Counted from the first letter of the stretch, positions 17,047 to 25,049 are shown. The stretch is DNA of 35,838 bases from Clostridia bacterium (GCA_017544935.1 JAFYDF010000024.1:1-35838); one strand, 5' to 3'. Made by a program: numbers and translations. The notes: a model not told the origin generated them from the sequence alone.

Positions 17047-17075
17047 TTGCACCAAGTGCCTATCTGTGGTAAAAT
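17047..17075 (+). promoter_or_regulatory. Promoter of glgA
   Basis: TTGCAC (17047-17052) and TAAAAT (17070-17075) are spaced by 17 bp and lie 44 bases before the glgA start codon. Confidence 0.65.
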
Positions 17076-17119
17076 AAATTGCTTCGGCAAATCTATTAAT
17101 TCGCAAGGAGAGATTGCGT

Positions 17120-18928
17120 ATGAATATTCTGTTTGCAGCCGGCGAATGCGTACCATTCATCAAAACCGGCGGTTTGGCCGACGTAGTCGGCGCATTGGCG
17201 CCCGTGCTGGCAGCCAAGGGACATGATGTGCGTGTGATGGTGCCCAAGTACAGTGCCATTCCGCAGGAATACTGCTCTCAGATGCACCATGTTCTTGACT
17301 TCTATGTACAGCTGGGCTGGCGTAGCCAGTATTGCGGAGTAGAAGCTCTTGAGCAGGATGGTGTTACCTATTATTTCATTGATAATGAGTATTATTTCAG
17401 AAGGAACTATATCTATGGCATGGGCGGTGACGAATACGAGCGTTTTGCTTTCTTCTGCAGAGCTTGTCTCGAAGTGCTGCCGCGTTTGGGATTCAAGCCC
17501 GAAATTCTGCATGCGCATGACTGGCAGAGCGGCATGATCCCTGCTTTGCTTCGTATCCAGTACGATGCTGACCCGTTCTATCGTGATATCCGCACTGTGT
17601 ATACGATCCATAATCTGCAGTATCAGGGCATCTTTGGTGTTGAGCAGATCAAGGATGTGCTTGGCATTGGCGACGAATACTTTACCGATGACAAGCTGGA
17701 ATGCTATGGTTGCGCTAACTTCATGAAAGCGGCTCTTGTCTATAGTGATGAGATTACTACCGTCAGCCCAAGCTATGCTGAAGAGATTCAGACTGCTTAC
17801 TTCGGTGAGCGTCTGGATGGGCTGCTCCGTGCAAGACGGAATCATCTGTCCGGCGTACTGAATGGTATCGATACTGTTCTGTATGATCCTATGCATGACC
17901 CTATGATCGCTGCGAATTATGGACCTGATGATATGAGCGGCCGTGCAGAATGCAAACGCGCTTTGCAGCGTGAGCTGGGATTGGAAGAAGATCCCGATGC
18001 CATGGTGATCGGTATTGTCAGCCGTCTCTCCTCGCAGAAAGGCCTGGATCTGATCGATCACGTGATCGGCCAGATCATGGAAGAACATGTACAGCTGGTA
18101 GTGCTGGGCATGGGCGAAAGCCGCTATGTCAATCTGTTCAGCTGGGCTGAGCAGCAGTATCATGGACGCGTGGCCGCACGCTTCCAGATGGACAATGCGC
18201 TTGCGCATCATATCTATGCTGGTGCTGACCTTTTCCTGATGCCTTCGCAGTTTGAACCCTGCGGCCTCAGTCAGATGATCGCGCTGCGCTACGGCTGCGT
18301 GCCGCTCGTACGCGAGACCGGCGGATTGCGCGATACCGTGCTTAGCTATAACCGCTATAATAATGCAGGCAACGGTTTCAGCTTCTTTAACTATAATGCC
18401 CATGACATGCTGTTTGTTATCCGCCGTGCCATGCGGTACTTCCGTGACCGTAAAGAAACATGGCAGATGCTGCAGCAGCGTGGTATGCGTGGCGATTATG
18501 GCTGGGGCGCCTCTGCAGAAACTTATCTGGCCTTGTATCGCAGTATACTTCCGCAGCAGGAGAAGCCTGTAGAAGAAGTTCCTGCTGAAGAAGTACCTGT
18601 TGAAGTGAAACCAGTCGCAAAGCCGCGTGCGACCCGCAAGAAGGAAGCTGCACCTGAAAAAGCCGAAGAAAAGCCGGCAGCAAAGCCGCGTGCGACCCGC
18701 AAGAAGGAAGCTGCACCTGAAAAAGCCGAAGAAAAGCCGGCAGCAAAGCCGCGTGCGACCCGCAAGAAGGAAGCCGCGCCTGAGAGGGCTGAAGAAAAGC
18801 CGGCTGCAAAGCCGCGTGCGACCCGTAAGAAGGAAACTGTTCCTGAAAAGGCTGAAGAAAAGCCGGTCGAAAAAAAGACCACCCGCAAGTCGCGTACGGT
18901 GAAAAAGGATGCGGAGGCGACTAAGTAA
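17120..18928 (+). CDS. glgA: Glycogen (starch) synthase with a long basic repeat tail
   Basis: The 602-residue product adds glucose from ADP-glucose to growing alpha-1,4-glucan. Residues 1 to about 475 form a complete GT5 synthase: MNILFAAGECVPFIKTGGL at the N-terminus with the KTGGL ADP-glucose motif (15-19), HAHDWQSG, and the C-terminal SQFEPCGLSQMIALRYG and ETGGL. The usual family length is about 477. An extra tail of about 125 residues follows, made of four 21-residue repeats rich in Lys, Ala, Pro, Arg and Glu (residues 500-583) and a basic end. ATG at 17120 is chosen because AAGGAG lies nine bases before it; the in-frame TTG at 17114 is too close to that site. The gene heads a unit with the aldolase gene starting just past its stop. 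The tail is unusual and its role unknown. Confidence 0.93.
   Translation: MNILFAAGECVPFIKTGGLADVVGALAPVLAAKGHDVRVMVPKYSAIPQEYCSQMHHVLDFYVQLGWRSQYCGVEALEQDGVTYYFIDNEYYFRRNYIYGMGGDEYERFAFFCRACLEVLPRLGFKPEILHAHDWQSGMIPALLRIQYDADPFYRDIRTVYTIHNLQYQGIFGVEQIKDVLGIGDEYFTDDKLECYGCANFMKAALVYSDEITTVSPSYAEEIQTAYFGERLDGLLRARRNHLSGVLNGIDTVLYDPMHDPMIAANYGPDDMSGRAECKRALQRELGLEEDPDAMVIGIVSRLSSQKGLDLIDHVIGQIMEEHVQLVVLGMGESRYVNLFSWAEQQYHGRVAARFQMDNALAHHIYAGADLFLMPSQFEPCGLSQMIALRYGCVPLVRETGGLRDTVLSYNRYNNAGNGFSFFNYNAHDMLFVIRRAMRYFRDRKETWQMLQQRGMRGDYGWGASAETYLALYRSILPQQEKPVEEVPAEEVPVEVKPVAKPRATRKKEAAPEKAEEKPAAKPRATRKKEAAPEKAEEKPAAKPRATRKKEAAPERAEEKPAAKPRATRKKETVPEKAEEKPVEKKTTRKSRTVKKDAEATK
18617..18868 (+). repeat. 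Four tandem 63-bp repeats in the glgA 3' end
   Basis: Copies start at 18617, 18680, 18743 and 18806, a constant period of 63 bp. The first two are nearly identical in DNA; later copies differ at scattered third positions and at a few residues (Glu-Lys to Glu-Arg, Ala-Ala to Thr-Val). Each encodes a 21-residue unit with the core AKPRATRKKEAAPEKAEEKP. The high identity points to recent expansion, and copy number may vary between strains. Confidence 0.95.
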
Positions 18929-18929
18929 T

Positions 18930-19592
18930 ATGGAATGGATGCTGGATTCAGCTAATCTGAATGAGGTCCGTGAGTCATTGGAGATTTTTCCTATATGCGG
19001 CGTGACCACCAATCCGACCATTCTGCGTGCTGAAGGCAGGATCGATTATGCCAAGCACCTGCGTGAACTGCGTGCGATTGTCGGCTCGAATCGGACTTTC
19101 CATGTGCAGGCCGGTGTTGACGGCTGTGATAATATCGTCCGCGAGGCACAGCGTATCCATGAGATCCTCGGCAAGGATGTATACATTAAGGTGCCAATTA
19201 CTGAGGAAGGCCTTAAGGCTATTGCACGTTTAAAGGCACAAGGCGTACATATTACGGCTACTGCGATTTATACCGCGTATCAGGGATTGCTGGCTGCGGA
19301 TGCCGGTGCCGACTATCTGGCCCCTTACTGCAACCGAATGGAACAGTTTGGCATTGATTTCGGTGCTGCTATCACTCAGATCCGTCATATGATTGACCGT
19401 GATCATCTGCCAGCTAAGATTTTGGGAGCCAGTTATAAAAACGTGGGGCAGCTTGTGCGTTCGGTTGACTGCGGTGCACATGCCATTACTGCGCAACCCG
19501 CCATGCTGCGGGCAGCGCTCCAGTCTGCACTGGTCGTGGATGCTGTACGTACTTTCAATGACAACCAAGCTTGGATTGACGGCAAAGACTAA
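18930..19592 (+). CDS. fsa: Transaldolase-like fructose-6-phosphate aldolase
   Basis: The 220-residue product is a short transaldolase-family TIM barrel of the FSA/TalC type. It starts MEWMLDSANLNEV, equivalent to the MxxFLDTAN start of the family. It has the Schiff-base lysine in DVYIKVPIT (Lys87) and the segments GVTTNPT, ITATAIY and AGADYLAPYCNR. Enzymes of this class cleave fructose-6-phosphate to glyceraldehyde-3-phosphate and dihydroxyacetone, or act as small transaldolases; the choice cannot be made here. The start at 18930 lies one base past the glgA stop codon, with GGAGG inside the glgA 3' end, so translation is coupled; an in-frame ATG at 18909 would overlap glgA. An intrinsic terminator follows. 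Confidence 0.85.
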   Translation: MEWMLDSANLNEVRESLEIFPICGVTTNPTILRAEGRIDYAKHLRELRAIVGSNRTFHVQAGVDGCDNIVREAQRIHEILGKDVYIKVPITEEGLKAIARLKAQGVHITATAIYTAYQGLLAADAGADYLAPYCNRMEQFGIDFGAAITQIRHMIDRDHLPAKILGASYKNVGQLVRSVDCGAHAITAQPAMLRAALQSALVVDAVRTFNDNQAWIDGKD

Positions 19593-19625
19593 GGCAAGCA
19601 CATTGATAAGAAAAAACAATAATAG

Positions 19626-19656
19626 AAGAAGGATCCTATTGCGGGATCCTTTTTCT
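19626..19656 (+). terminator. Intrinsic terminator of the glgA-fsa unit
   Basis: An 8-bp stem (19629-19636 with 19644-19651) and 7-base loop are followed by a T run (TTTTTC) on the plus strand, 34 bases after the fsa stop. Confidence 0.88.
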
Positions 19657-19695
19657 TAATATGGCTGCTCTCTGTACCAGGATAACCATATTATG

Positions 19696-20571
19696 TTATG
19701 CAAGCATGATTTGACCACCGGTTACCGGGATAGCTTGACCGGTCTCGTATTGCTGTTCCACCACATACAGTATGGCACAGGCAACGTCTTCCGGGAGACA
19801 GCCGCGCCCCATTGGCGTTCTGTGTTCATAATAATACTTTACTTCATCCACACTCTTCGCACCGGGAACTTTACCTGCCAGGAAATACTGACGGAAAAGA
19901 CCTTTCTCAGGATCTGACCATAACGGGCCTTCCAAATAATCGCCCGGACAAACAGCATTAACTTTGATTCGCCGGGGATAAAGCTCCATTGCAAAACTTT
20001 GGACCAGGCCAATCGCACCGAACTTAGAACCGGCATAAGCGAAATTGCGTGAGGATCCTATCAGACCGCTTTTGGAGTTGATCGTCACGATGTCGCCGCT
20101 CCACGCCGGGTCTGCTTCATGCTGTGCGGTCATGATTACAGAAGCATACTTGGCACAGATAAAGAACGCAGAATAATTGACGGAAGTCACAAGGTCGAAA
20201 TCCTCTTTTTCCAGCTTGTCCAGAGGACCGGAACGAACAATACCTGCATTACTCACAAACAGATCGATGCCGCCGAAACGTTCTACCGTTTTTTGCACTA
20301 ATGCGGCAACATCCTCTTCTTTAGTCACATCGGCATGTACTGCATCGGCGCGTTCGCCAAGTGCCTGAGCGGCGGCGAGGGCACCCTGCTCATTAAGATC
20401 AGCCAGCATTATGGCTGCGCCTTCGCGATACAGGATCTTGGCAATGCCAAGGCCAAGACCCTGCGCGCCGCCTGTGACAACGGCAATCTTGCCCTTCAGT
20501 CTGCCCGGGGCATCAGGACGGTCGTGAATGCGCTCTTTTGCAATAGACTGCCAGAAACTCATATCGATCAT
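19696..20571 (-). CDS. SDR oxidoreductase, sorbitol-6-phosphate 2-dehydrogenase-like
   Basis: The 291-residue product is a classical short-chain dehydrogenase: TGGAQGLG cofactor motif (33-40), NAG (108-110), and the triad Ser166, Tyr179, Lys183 in INSKSG...YAGSK. Asp at the end of beta-2 (MLADLN) predicts NAD rather than NADP. The segments INSKSGLIGSS, VKYYYEHRTPMGRGC and TGQAIPVTGGQIM closely recall SrlD/SorD, which oxidises D-glucitol-6-phosphate to fructose-6-phosphate. An extra 25 or so residues precede the Rossmann fold. AAGGAGG eight bases upstream sets the start at 20571; earlier ATGs lie in the leader. It is divergent from proC with its own promoter. Specificity is inferred from remembered family sequence. 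Confidence 0.8.
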   Translation of the reverse strand: MIDMSFWQSIAKERIHDRPDAPGRLKGKIAVVTGGAQGLGLGIAKILYREGAAIMLADLNEQGALAAAQALGERADAVHADVTKEEDVAALVQKTVERFGGIDLFVSNAGIVRSGPLDKLEKEDFDLVTSVNYSAFFICAKYASVIMTAQHEADPAWSGDIVTINSKSGLIGSSRNFAYAGSKFGAIGLVQSFAMELYPRRIKVNAVCPGDYLEGPLWSDPEKGLFRQYFLAGKVPGAKSVDEVKYYYEHRTPMGRGCLPEDVACAILYVVEQQYETGQAIPVTGGQIMLA

Positions 20572-20607
20572 GAAGAATTCCTCCTTCATTATGTTCATAT
20601 CTCCATC

Positions 20608-20636
20608 AGCATAGCTTTGAAGCGACTGACTGTCAA
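20608..20636 (-). promoter_or_regulatory. Promoter of the SDR gene
   Basis: A perfect TTGACA (20636-20631, minus strand) is followed after 17 bp by TATGCT (20613-20608), about 37 bases before the start codon. Confidence 0.7.
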
Positions 20637-20648
20637 CTGTTTTTCTTT

Positions 20649-20662
20649 TGCTGTATACAGCA
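20649..20662. promoter_or_regulatory. 14-bp perfect palindrome between divergent promoters
   Basis: TGCTGTATACAGCA is a perfect palindrome 12 bp upstream of the SDR -35 box and about 56 bp upstream of the proC -35 box. Position and symmetry fit a dimeric regulator site controlling the SDR gene, but no regulator gene is adjacent. Confidence 0.45.
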
Positions 20663-20718
20663 GATGTATGTCTGCTTCAGTGTACCATTGCCGCTTTTGC
20701 ATATCTATACATCCGACG

Positions 20719-20748
20719 TTGACGCATTCACCGACATGGCGCTATAAT
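20719..20748 (+). promoter_or_regulatory. Promoter of the proC operon
   Basis: TTGACG (20719-20724) and a perfect TATAAT (20743-20748) are spaced by 18 bp, about 30 bases before the proC start. Confidence 0.8.
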
Positions 20749-20777
20749 GACATATCGAAAAAAGGAGGCAGATGCTG

Positions 20778-21566
20778 ATGTATGCATTCATTGGTGCAGG
20801 CAATATGGGTGGAGCGCTGGCACGTGCACTGTGCAAAACGTTGCCCGCTCAGCAGGTGATACTGTATGATATCCTTCCTGAAAAGGCACGAGCGCTGGCG
20901 GAAGAACTGGGATGCATTGCAGCATCTGATGCTGCCGAAGCAGTATCACAGGCCGATTATGTTATGCTAGGCGTTAAACCGCAGATGATGAAAGGCGCGA
21001 TGGAGAAGATCGCACCGCATTTGCGCGATAATACTGTACTCATAACCATGGCAGCAGGTCTTACAATGGACAGTATTCAGCGTATGGCTGGGAGAGAGCA
21101 CCCGGTTATTCGTATCATGCCCAATACTCCGGCATTGGTAGGCGAAGGAATGATCCTTTATACAACGAATGAATTGTCTAAAGGAGATTGTTTGAAAGTG
21201 TTCCTTCATGATCTGGCTGCTGCTGGACGCTTTATGCCGCTGGAGGAGAGACTGATTGACGCGGGAAGCTCAGTTTCCGGCTGCGGCCCGGCTTTTGCAG
21301 ATCTGTTCATGGAAGCACTGGCAGATGGCGCTGTGGCATGTGGCATGCCCCGCGCGCAGGCTTTGGAACTGGCTGCACAGACACTGGTGGGTTCGGGTAG
21401 GCTTGCTTTGGAAGGCGAACATCCCGGAGTGCTTAAAGATCGCGTTTGTTCGCCTGCAGGGACAACAATCCAGGGTGTGCGTGCGTTGGAAAAAGGAGCC
21501 TTCCGCAGCGCGGTTATGGAGGCAGTAATTGCTGCCTACGAGCGTACGCTTGCACTGCGTGACTGA
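20778..21566 (+). CDS. proC: Pyrroline-5-carboxylate reductase
   Basis: The 262-residue enzyme makes L-proline from pyrroline-5-carboxylate with NAD(P)H, the last step of proline synthesis. The N-terminus MYAFIGAGNMGGALA is the dinucleotide fold, VMLGVKPQ and RIMPNTPALVGEG are standard core motifs, and the C-terminal family signature runs from GSSVSGCGPAF to CSPAGTTIQGVRALE. The start at 20778 lies nine bases after AGGAGG; the in-frame ATG at 20772 is only three bases away from it and unlikely. It heads a plus-strand row of five genes with gaps of 14-40 bases. No other proline gene is near. Confidence 0.93.
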   Translation: MYAFIGAGNMGGALARALCKTLPAQQVILYDILPEKARALAEELGCIAASDAAEAVSQADYVMLGVKPQMMKGAMEKIAPHLRDNTVLITMAAGLTMDSIQRMAGREHPVIRIMPNTPALVGEGMILYTTNELSKGDCLKVFLHDLAAAGRFMPLEERLIDAGSSVSGCGPAFADLFMEALADGAVACGMPRAQALELAAQTLVGSGRLALEGEHPGVLKDRVCSPAGTTIQGVRALEKGAFRSAVMEAVIAAYERTLALRD

Positions 21567-21606
21567 CGGACGAGAATGATAATGCATTGAAGGGGGCGGA
21601 CAGAGC

Positions 21607-22275
21607 ATGAAGCTGTTTATTGCGAGCCAGCAGGATCTGGCTGAGGCTGTGGAACGGCTTGGCATTCTTCCGCTCTTTGCTAACAGCTTGACCGGTTTTT
21701 CCGTTGAGGAGCATGTGGCACCTAATGCATGGTTTTCCGATGAGCCTGGTGTATGGGAATGGAAAGGTCCTGTTATTCGTGCAACCGGCTGTGCATATGG
21801 AAAGTTCTTTGAGCATAAGGCGGCTTTTGTCAGCGCTTCATGGTTTGCTGAACTGGCGAATTATCGTCGTGACGGCTATGATTTTGATGCACGTTGGGAA
21901 GATGGTTTAGCATCCTATAAAGATAAGCGTCTTTATGAACTGCTGACTGCCCGTGAACCGGTGTTGTCCAGACATCTGAAGACGGACGGCGATTACCGCA
22001 AAGGCGGGAATACAGGCTTTGATACATCCATGACACGCCTGCAGGAACAATGCTATGCAGTAATCAGCGATTTTGTGTATGAACGTGACCGCTACGGGCA
22101 TCCCTATGGCTGGGGTGTAGCAGAATACTCGACTCCAGAGAAATGGCTTGGAGAACCTTTCAGTGAAACAGTTTATCTGCATGAACCACAGGAGTCCTAT
22201 GAATTGTTGGTTGCACATCTGCAATCGCTGTTGCCACGTGCTGATGAAAAGGATATCCGTCGTTTCTTGCATTGA
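21607..22275 (+). CDS. Conserved protein, AlkZ-related family
   Basis: The 222-residue product has the pattern of a conserved Firmicutes family annotated as AlkZ-related: LGILPLFANSLTGFSVEEH, W.WKGPVIR, CAYGKFFEHKAAFVS, WFAELANYRRDGYDFDARWEDG and YGWGVAEYSTPEKWLGEPF. AlkZ itself is a DNA interstrand-crosslink glycosylase, but this family is shorter and its activity is unknown to me, so a repair role should not be assumed. No signal or membrane segment is seen. It starts after a purine-rich AGGGGGCGG site, 40 bases after proC, and ends 14 bases before the AEC transporter start. Family recognition is from memory. Confidence 0.6.
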   Translation: MKLFIASQQDLAEAVERLGILPLFANSLTGFSVEEHVAPNAWFSDEPGVWEWKGPVIRATGCAYGKFFEHKAAFVSASWFAELANYRRDGYDFDARWEDGLASYKDKRLYELLTAREPVLSRHLKTDGDYRKGGNTGFDTSMTRLQEQCYAVISDFVYERDRYGHPYGWGVAEYSTPEKWLGEPFSETVYLHEPQESYELLVAHLQSLLPRADEKDIRRFLH

Positions 22276-22289
22276 TCAGGGAGAATAGC

Positions 22290-23213
22290 ATGCAATATTC
22301 AGTGATAGTCTCAAATGTAGCATGGATGCTCGTTTACATGCTGGTGGGGTTTGGACTTGTCAAGGTCCGCAAAGCAGACAGCGCACATGCGCGCAGTATA
22401 TCGAGCATCCTGGTCTATGTGTGCGGATCGGCTATGATCTTTGAGGCTTTTCAACGGATGGAGTATAATCCTGACGATTTGCGGCGTATAGGTCTCTTTT
22501 ATATCGTGACCTTGATTATCCAAATACTGATGATCGGTGTATTGTTCCTGATACTGCGTCGTCGGTACGCGCAAGCTAAATACCGTATTCTGACTGTTGC
22601 GGCAGTGCTTGGAAACGTGGGATTCCTGGGCTTGCCGATGGTGCGGTCACTATTCCCGAATGAACCGATCGTAGCCTGCTACAGCTCTGCGTTTTCGATG
22701 GACATGAATCTGATTGTGTTTACCATAGGCGTATATATGCTGACCCATAATGCGCGCTATATCTCCCTGCGTGCTGCAGTGGTCAATCCTACTACACTGA
22801 CTATTCTGGTGGCTTTGCCGCTCTATCTGCTGAATTATCATTTGCCTGAAAAGATTCTTGAGCCGATTACGCTGCTTGGACGCATGACTACTCCGCTGTG
22901 CATGATGGTGCTGGGTATGCGGCTTGCAGCAACTGAGCTCAAAACAATTTTCAATAAACCTTTTGTTTATGCTGGATGCTTCCTGAAACTGATAGTATAT
23001 CCACTGTTTGCCTATGCTTGTGTTTATTTTATTCCAGGATTGGACGCGACTTTCAAGGCATGCGTACTGGTGCTGTGTGCCATGCCATCGGCATCGATTA
23101 TGCTCTCCATGGCGGAAATACACCAGTGCGAACAGGAAAACAGTGCGAAAATACTGCTCGCTTCCACACTCTTATGCACAGTGACTGTGCCGCTTATATT
23201 ACTGATCCTGTAA
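22290..23213 (+). CDS. AEC (auxin efflux carrier) family transporter
   Basis: The 307-residue protein has about ten hydrophobic segments in two inverted halves. Family marks include the GNVGFLGLPMV stretch in the first half, LGRMTTPLCMMVLGMRLA before the second half, and CAMPSASIMLSMAE near the end, where AEC proteins keep the helix-breaking substrate site. Bacterial members move malate, malonate or other organic anions across the membrane; the substrate here is unknown. ATG at 22290 is chosen, six bases after GGGAG; a TTG at 22272 in the same frame would overlap the previous gene. It lies in the proC row, 21 bases before the M48 protease. Confidence 0.85.
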   Translation: MQYSVIVSNVAWMLVYMLVGFGLVKVRKADSAHARSISSILVYVCGSAMIFEAFQRMEYNPDDLRRIGLFYIVTLIIQILMIGVLFLILRRRYAQAKYRILTVAAVLGNVGFLGLPMVRSLFPNEPIVACYSSAFSMDMNLIVFTIGVYMLTHNARYISLRAAVVNPTTLTILVALPLYLLNYHLPEKILEPITLLGRMTTPLCMMVLGMRLAATELKTIFNKPFVYAGCFLKLIVYPLFAYACVYFIPGLDATFKACVLVLCAMPSASIMLSMAEIHQCEQENSAKILLASTLLCTVTVPLILLIL

Positions 23214-23234
23214 AGGAAGAGGAGAGAATACCGG

Positions 23235-24449
23235 ATGAAGATCTTTGTGCTGGTGGCCATTCTGTTTGGCTTTTTCTGGGAAGCAGCTATGGTATGGCTG
23301 GATGCACGCTGGCAGCGCACGCATGCCCTGCCCGAGTGTGTACGCGATGTATATGATGAAACTGAATACAAACGCTGGCGACAATATGACACTGAGAAGA
23401 CACACCTGATGCTGGTGGCAAACGCTGTTCAGACAATCATATTGATCGTATTGTTTGTAACGAATGCGTTTGCGGGCTGGTCGAAGATCCTACCTGAGAA
23501 CGAATATGCAAATGCGTTGCTTTTGCTTGCTTCGTGGACGTTCTTCTCTGGGCTGATCAGCATGCCGTTCAGCTATATCAATGATATGAAAATCGAAGAA
23601 AAATACGGGTTTAATCGCAGTACAAAGAAGACTTTTTTTGGTGACTGGGTCAAAAACCTGATCCTCAGTCTGATTCTCATGTGTGGCCTGACAGCAGTAG
23701 CGATTGCCTGCTACCATGCGATGGGAAATGCATTTTTCCTGGTTGTGTACGGCGTACTGGTTGCTGTGATGCTGGTGGTTTCCACTTTCAGCTTGGCCTT
23801 TATGAAAATATTCAACAAATTTGAACCTCTGGAGGAAGGGGAACTGCGTTCGCGACTGACGTCAATGTTTGAAGAAAACGGATATAAACTGAAGAACATT
23901 TATGTCATGAATGCTTCAAAACGCACGACCAAGGCCAATGCATTCTGTGCCGGACTGGGTAAATTCAAGGAAATTGCCCTTTATGATAATCTGGTCAATG
24001 AATTCAGCGAAGATGAGATCCTGGCTGTTTTCGCTCATGAACTGACTCATTTTAAGCACAGTGATACACGGCACCAGACATTGCTTTCGCTCCTGCGTTT
24101 CCTGCCTGTTGCATTGTTGATCCTCCTACTGGCAGCTGTTCCTGCCTGCATGACACAGCTGGGCTTTGACAAGCTGAATTTCGGCATGGTCATACTAACC
24201 GTCTTTGAAGCAGTGGCCACACCCGTAATGCTGCTAAGCGGTATACCGATCAATGCTTTCTCTCGGTTCTGCGAGCGGCGTGCCGATTCTTATCCGGTAA
24301 CGCTTGGACTGGGTGAGGCACTGGTGAGTGCACTGAAAAAACTGGCACGCAAGAATTTCTCGGATTTGAATCCCGACCCGCTTCATGTAAAACTGGAATA
24401 TTCGCATCCGCCGATTGCTGAGCGGATCCAGTTGATTAGGGGCAAGTAA
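23235..24449 (+). CDS. M48 family membrane metalloprotease (Ste24/CAAX-protease-like)
   Basis: The 404-residue protein is a zinc protease of the M48A type. It shows the zinc motif HELTH (268-272) in AVFAHELTHFKHSDT and the downstream Glu347 in CERRADSY as third ligand. There are about seven membrane segments, including the N-terminal helix, and the conserved loop SYINDMKIEEKYGFNRST before the membrane core. The length matches Ste24p-like enzymes. In bacteria these take part in membrane-protein quality control or peptide processing; no substrate can be named. GAGGAGAG lies upstream of the ATG. It follows the AEC gene by 21 bases and precedes a short unknown ORF. Confidence 0.88.
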   Translation: MKIFVLVAILFGFFWEAAMVWLDARWQRTHALPECVRDVYDETEYKRWRQYDTEKTHLMLVANAVQTIILIVLFVTNAFAGWSKILPENEYANALLLLASWTFFSGLISMPFSYINDMKIEEKYGFNRSTKKTFFGDWVKNLILSLILMCGLTAVAIACYHAMGNAFFLVVYGVLVAVMLVVSTFSLAFMKIFNKFEPLEEGELRSRLTSMFEENGYKLKNIYVMNASKRTTKANAFCAGLGKFKEIALYDNLVNEFSEDEILAVFAHELTHFKHSDTRHQTLLSLLRFLPVALLILLLAAVPACMTQLGFDKLNFGMVILTVFEAVATPVMLLSGIPINAFSRFCERRADSYPVTLGLGEALVSALKKLARKNFSDLNPDPLHVKLEYSHPPIAERIQLIRGK

Positions 24450-24475
24450 GCATCTGATTCGAGGAGATGGAGAAA

Positions 24476-24694
24476 ATGAAAGAGGACTCAGGCTTTATAG
24501 GTGTTTTCGGACTTGAGCGTGGTGACCTCCAGAACCTCAAGGACAAGGGCGAGCAGATGAGTGTTTCAGGCACGGGTGTTCTCGTGATACCTTCAAAGCT
24601 TGATGATCTCGTAATGAAAACAGTGAAAGAGATCCATGTCAGGGGATGGGTTTGGTGCTCTTCCCGGATCCGTGAGGCCTATCATCTTTCATGA
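24476..24694 (+). CDS. Small hypothetical protein (72 aa)
   Basis: A short soluble protein of 72 residues that I do not recognise. The middle reads MSVSGTGVLVIPSKLDDLV, followed by EIHVRGWVWCSS, a strand-rich pattern. The start at 24476 is chosen because GAGGAG ends nine bases before it; the ATG at 24467 directly abuts that site. It lies 26 bases after the M48 protease stop, so it is probably the end of the same transcription unit. It has two Trp, one Cys and a polar C-terminus. It may be a genuine small protein or a remnant of a longer one. Confidence 0.5.
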   Translation: MKEDSGFIGVFGLERGDLQNLKDKGEQMSVSGTGVLVIPSKLDDLVMKTVKEIHVRGWVWCSSRIREAYHLS

Positions 24695-24795
24695 TGGTTG
24701 GCATGATAACTGCCATATACCATGCAAAATCCCTGTAAAAACAACTATTTAGTATTATTTTCCCAATCATGGCGAGGAAAACGCAAAAAAACTGC

Positions 24796-24824
24796 TTGCA
24801 TTTTTACAATCATGCGCCTATAAT
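24796..24824 (+). promoter_or_regulatory. Strong promoter of the structured RNA
   Basis: TTGCAT (24796-24801), a 17-bp spacer and a perfect TATAAT (24819-24824). The predicted start about 7 bases downstream (near 24831) falls at the first base of the RNA's 5' pairing segment. This supports a transcript designed to begin there. Confidence 0.8.
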
Positions 24825-24830
24825 GGTGGA

Positions 24831-25049
24831 CGGTTAAGGTTCGGGTCTGTGGTTGAAAACCGATGCCAGTCGCAGGCAAAACGGTCCACGTAAGCTGGGG
24901 AAATTCCCGGTGAGCACGGTGCGGTTTAGAAGTAAGTCCGGCCGGACGACAGTCCGAGAGAGCGCAGTGGGGGCCAGTAAAGGCTATGAGCAAAGCTCCT
25001 GCCGGCGAGTGTGGGGTCAAAAACCAGGTCAGCCAATCCTTAAACCGCA
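24831..25049 (+). ncRNA. Candidate structured non-coding RNA or structured leader, about 220 nt
   Basis: This stretch has no plausible ORF but its own strong promoter, and many short inverted repeats: 24851-24861 (GGTT/AACC), 24864-24878 (TGCC/GGCA), 24898-24908, 24936-24947 (GTCC-GGCC-GGAC, alternatively 24944-24955) and 24982-25003 (GGC-GAGC/GCTC-GCC). Its 5' end (24831-24839) pairs with its 3' end (25038-25047) over nine pairs with one bulged A. A perfect nine-pair alternative uses 24920-24928 with 25041-25049. No terminator lies between it and the zinc-ribbon gene, so it is either a leader/riboswitch or a processed RNA. I could not match it to RNase P, tmRNA, SRP, 6S, cobalamin, TPP or glmS motifs. 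Size and the terminal helix recall raiA-type RNA of Firmicutes, but this is unverified. Confidence 0.65.

Noticed and set aside
16984..17072. Plus-strand AAGGAGGA site (about 16986-16993) with a 17-codon ORF from 17020
   Set aside because: The ATG is about 27 bases from the ribosome site and the peptide is short and unremarkable; probably chance.
18617..18868. CRISPR-like regular repeats
   Set aside because: The 63-bp units are directly adjacent with no spacers and are in frame as protein repeats of GlgA.
17096..19021. 641-codon open frame antisense to glgA
   Set aside because: It mirrors the codon bias of glgA; the translation is low-complexity over the repeats (Phe/Leu/Arg-rich), has no family motif and no ribosome site.
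24694..24740. Terminator after the small ORF
   Set aside because: Only weak 5-bp pairings (TGGCA/TGCCA) without a T run were found.
24827..24890. GTGGAC/GTCCAC pairing (about 24827-24832 with 24884-24889) as the closing stem of the RNA
   Set aside because: Most of the 5' arm would lie upstream of the predicted transcription start.
24831..25049. RNase P RNA, tmRNA, SRP RNA, 6S RNA or cobalamin riboswitch
   Set aside because: The expected conserved strings (for example GAGGAAAGTCC of RNase P, the tmRNA tRNA-like ends, the SRP Alu/GGAAG core, the B12 box) are not seen; the fold is not the single rod of 6S RNA.
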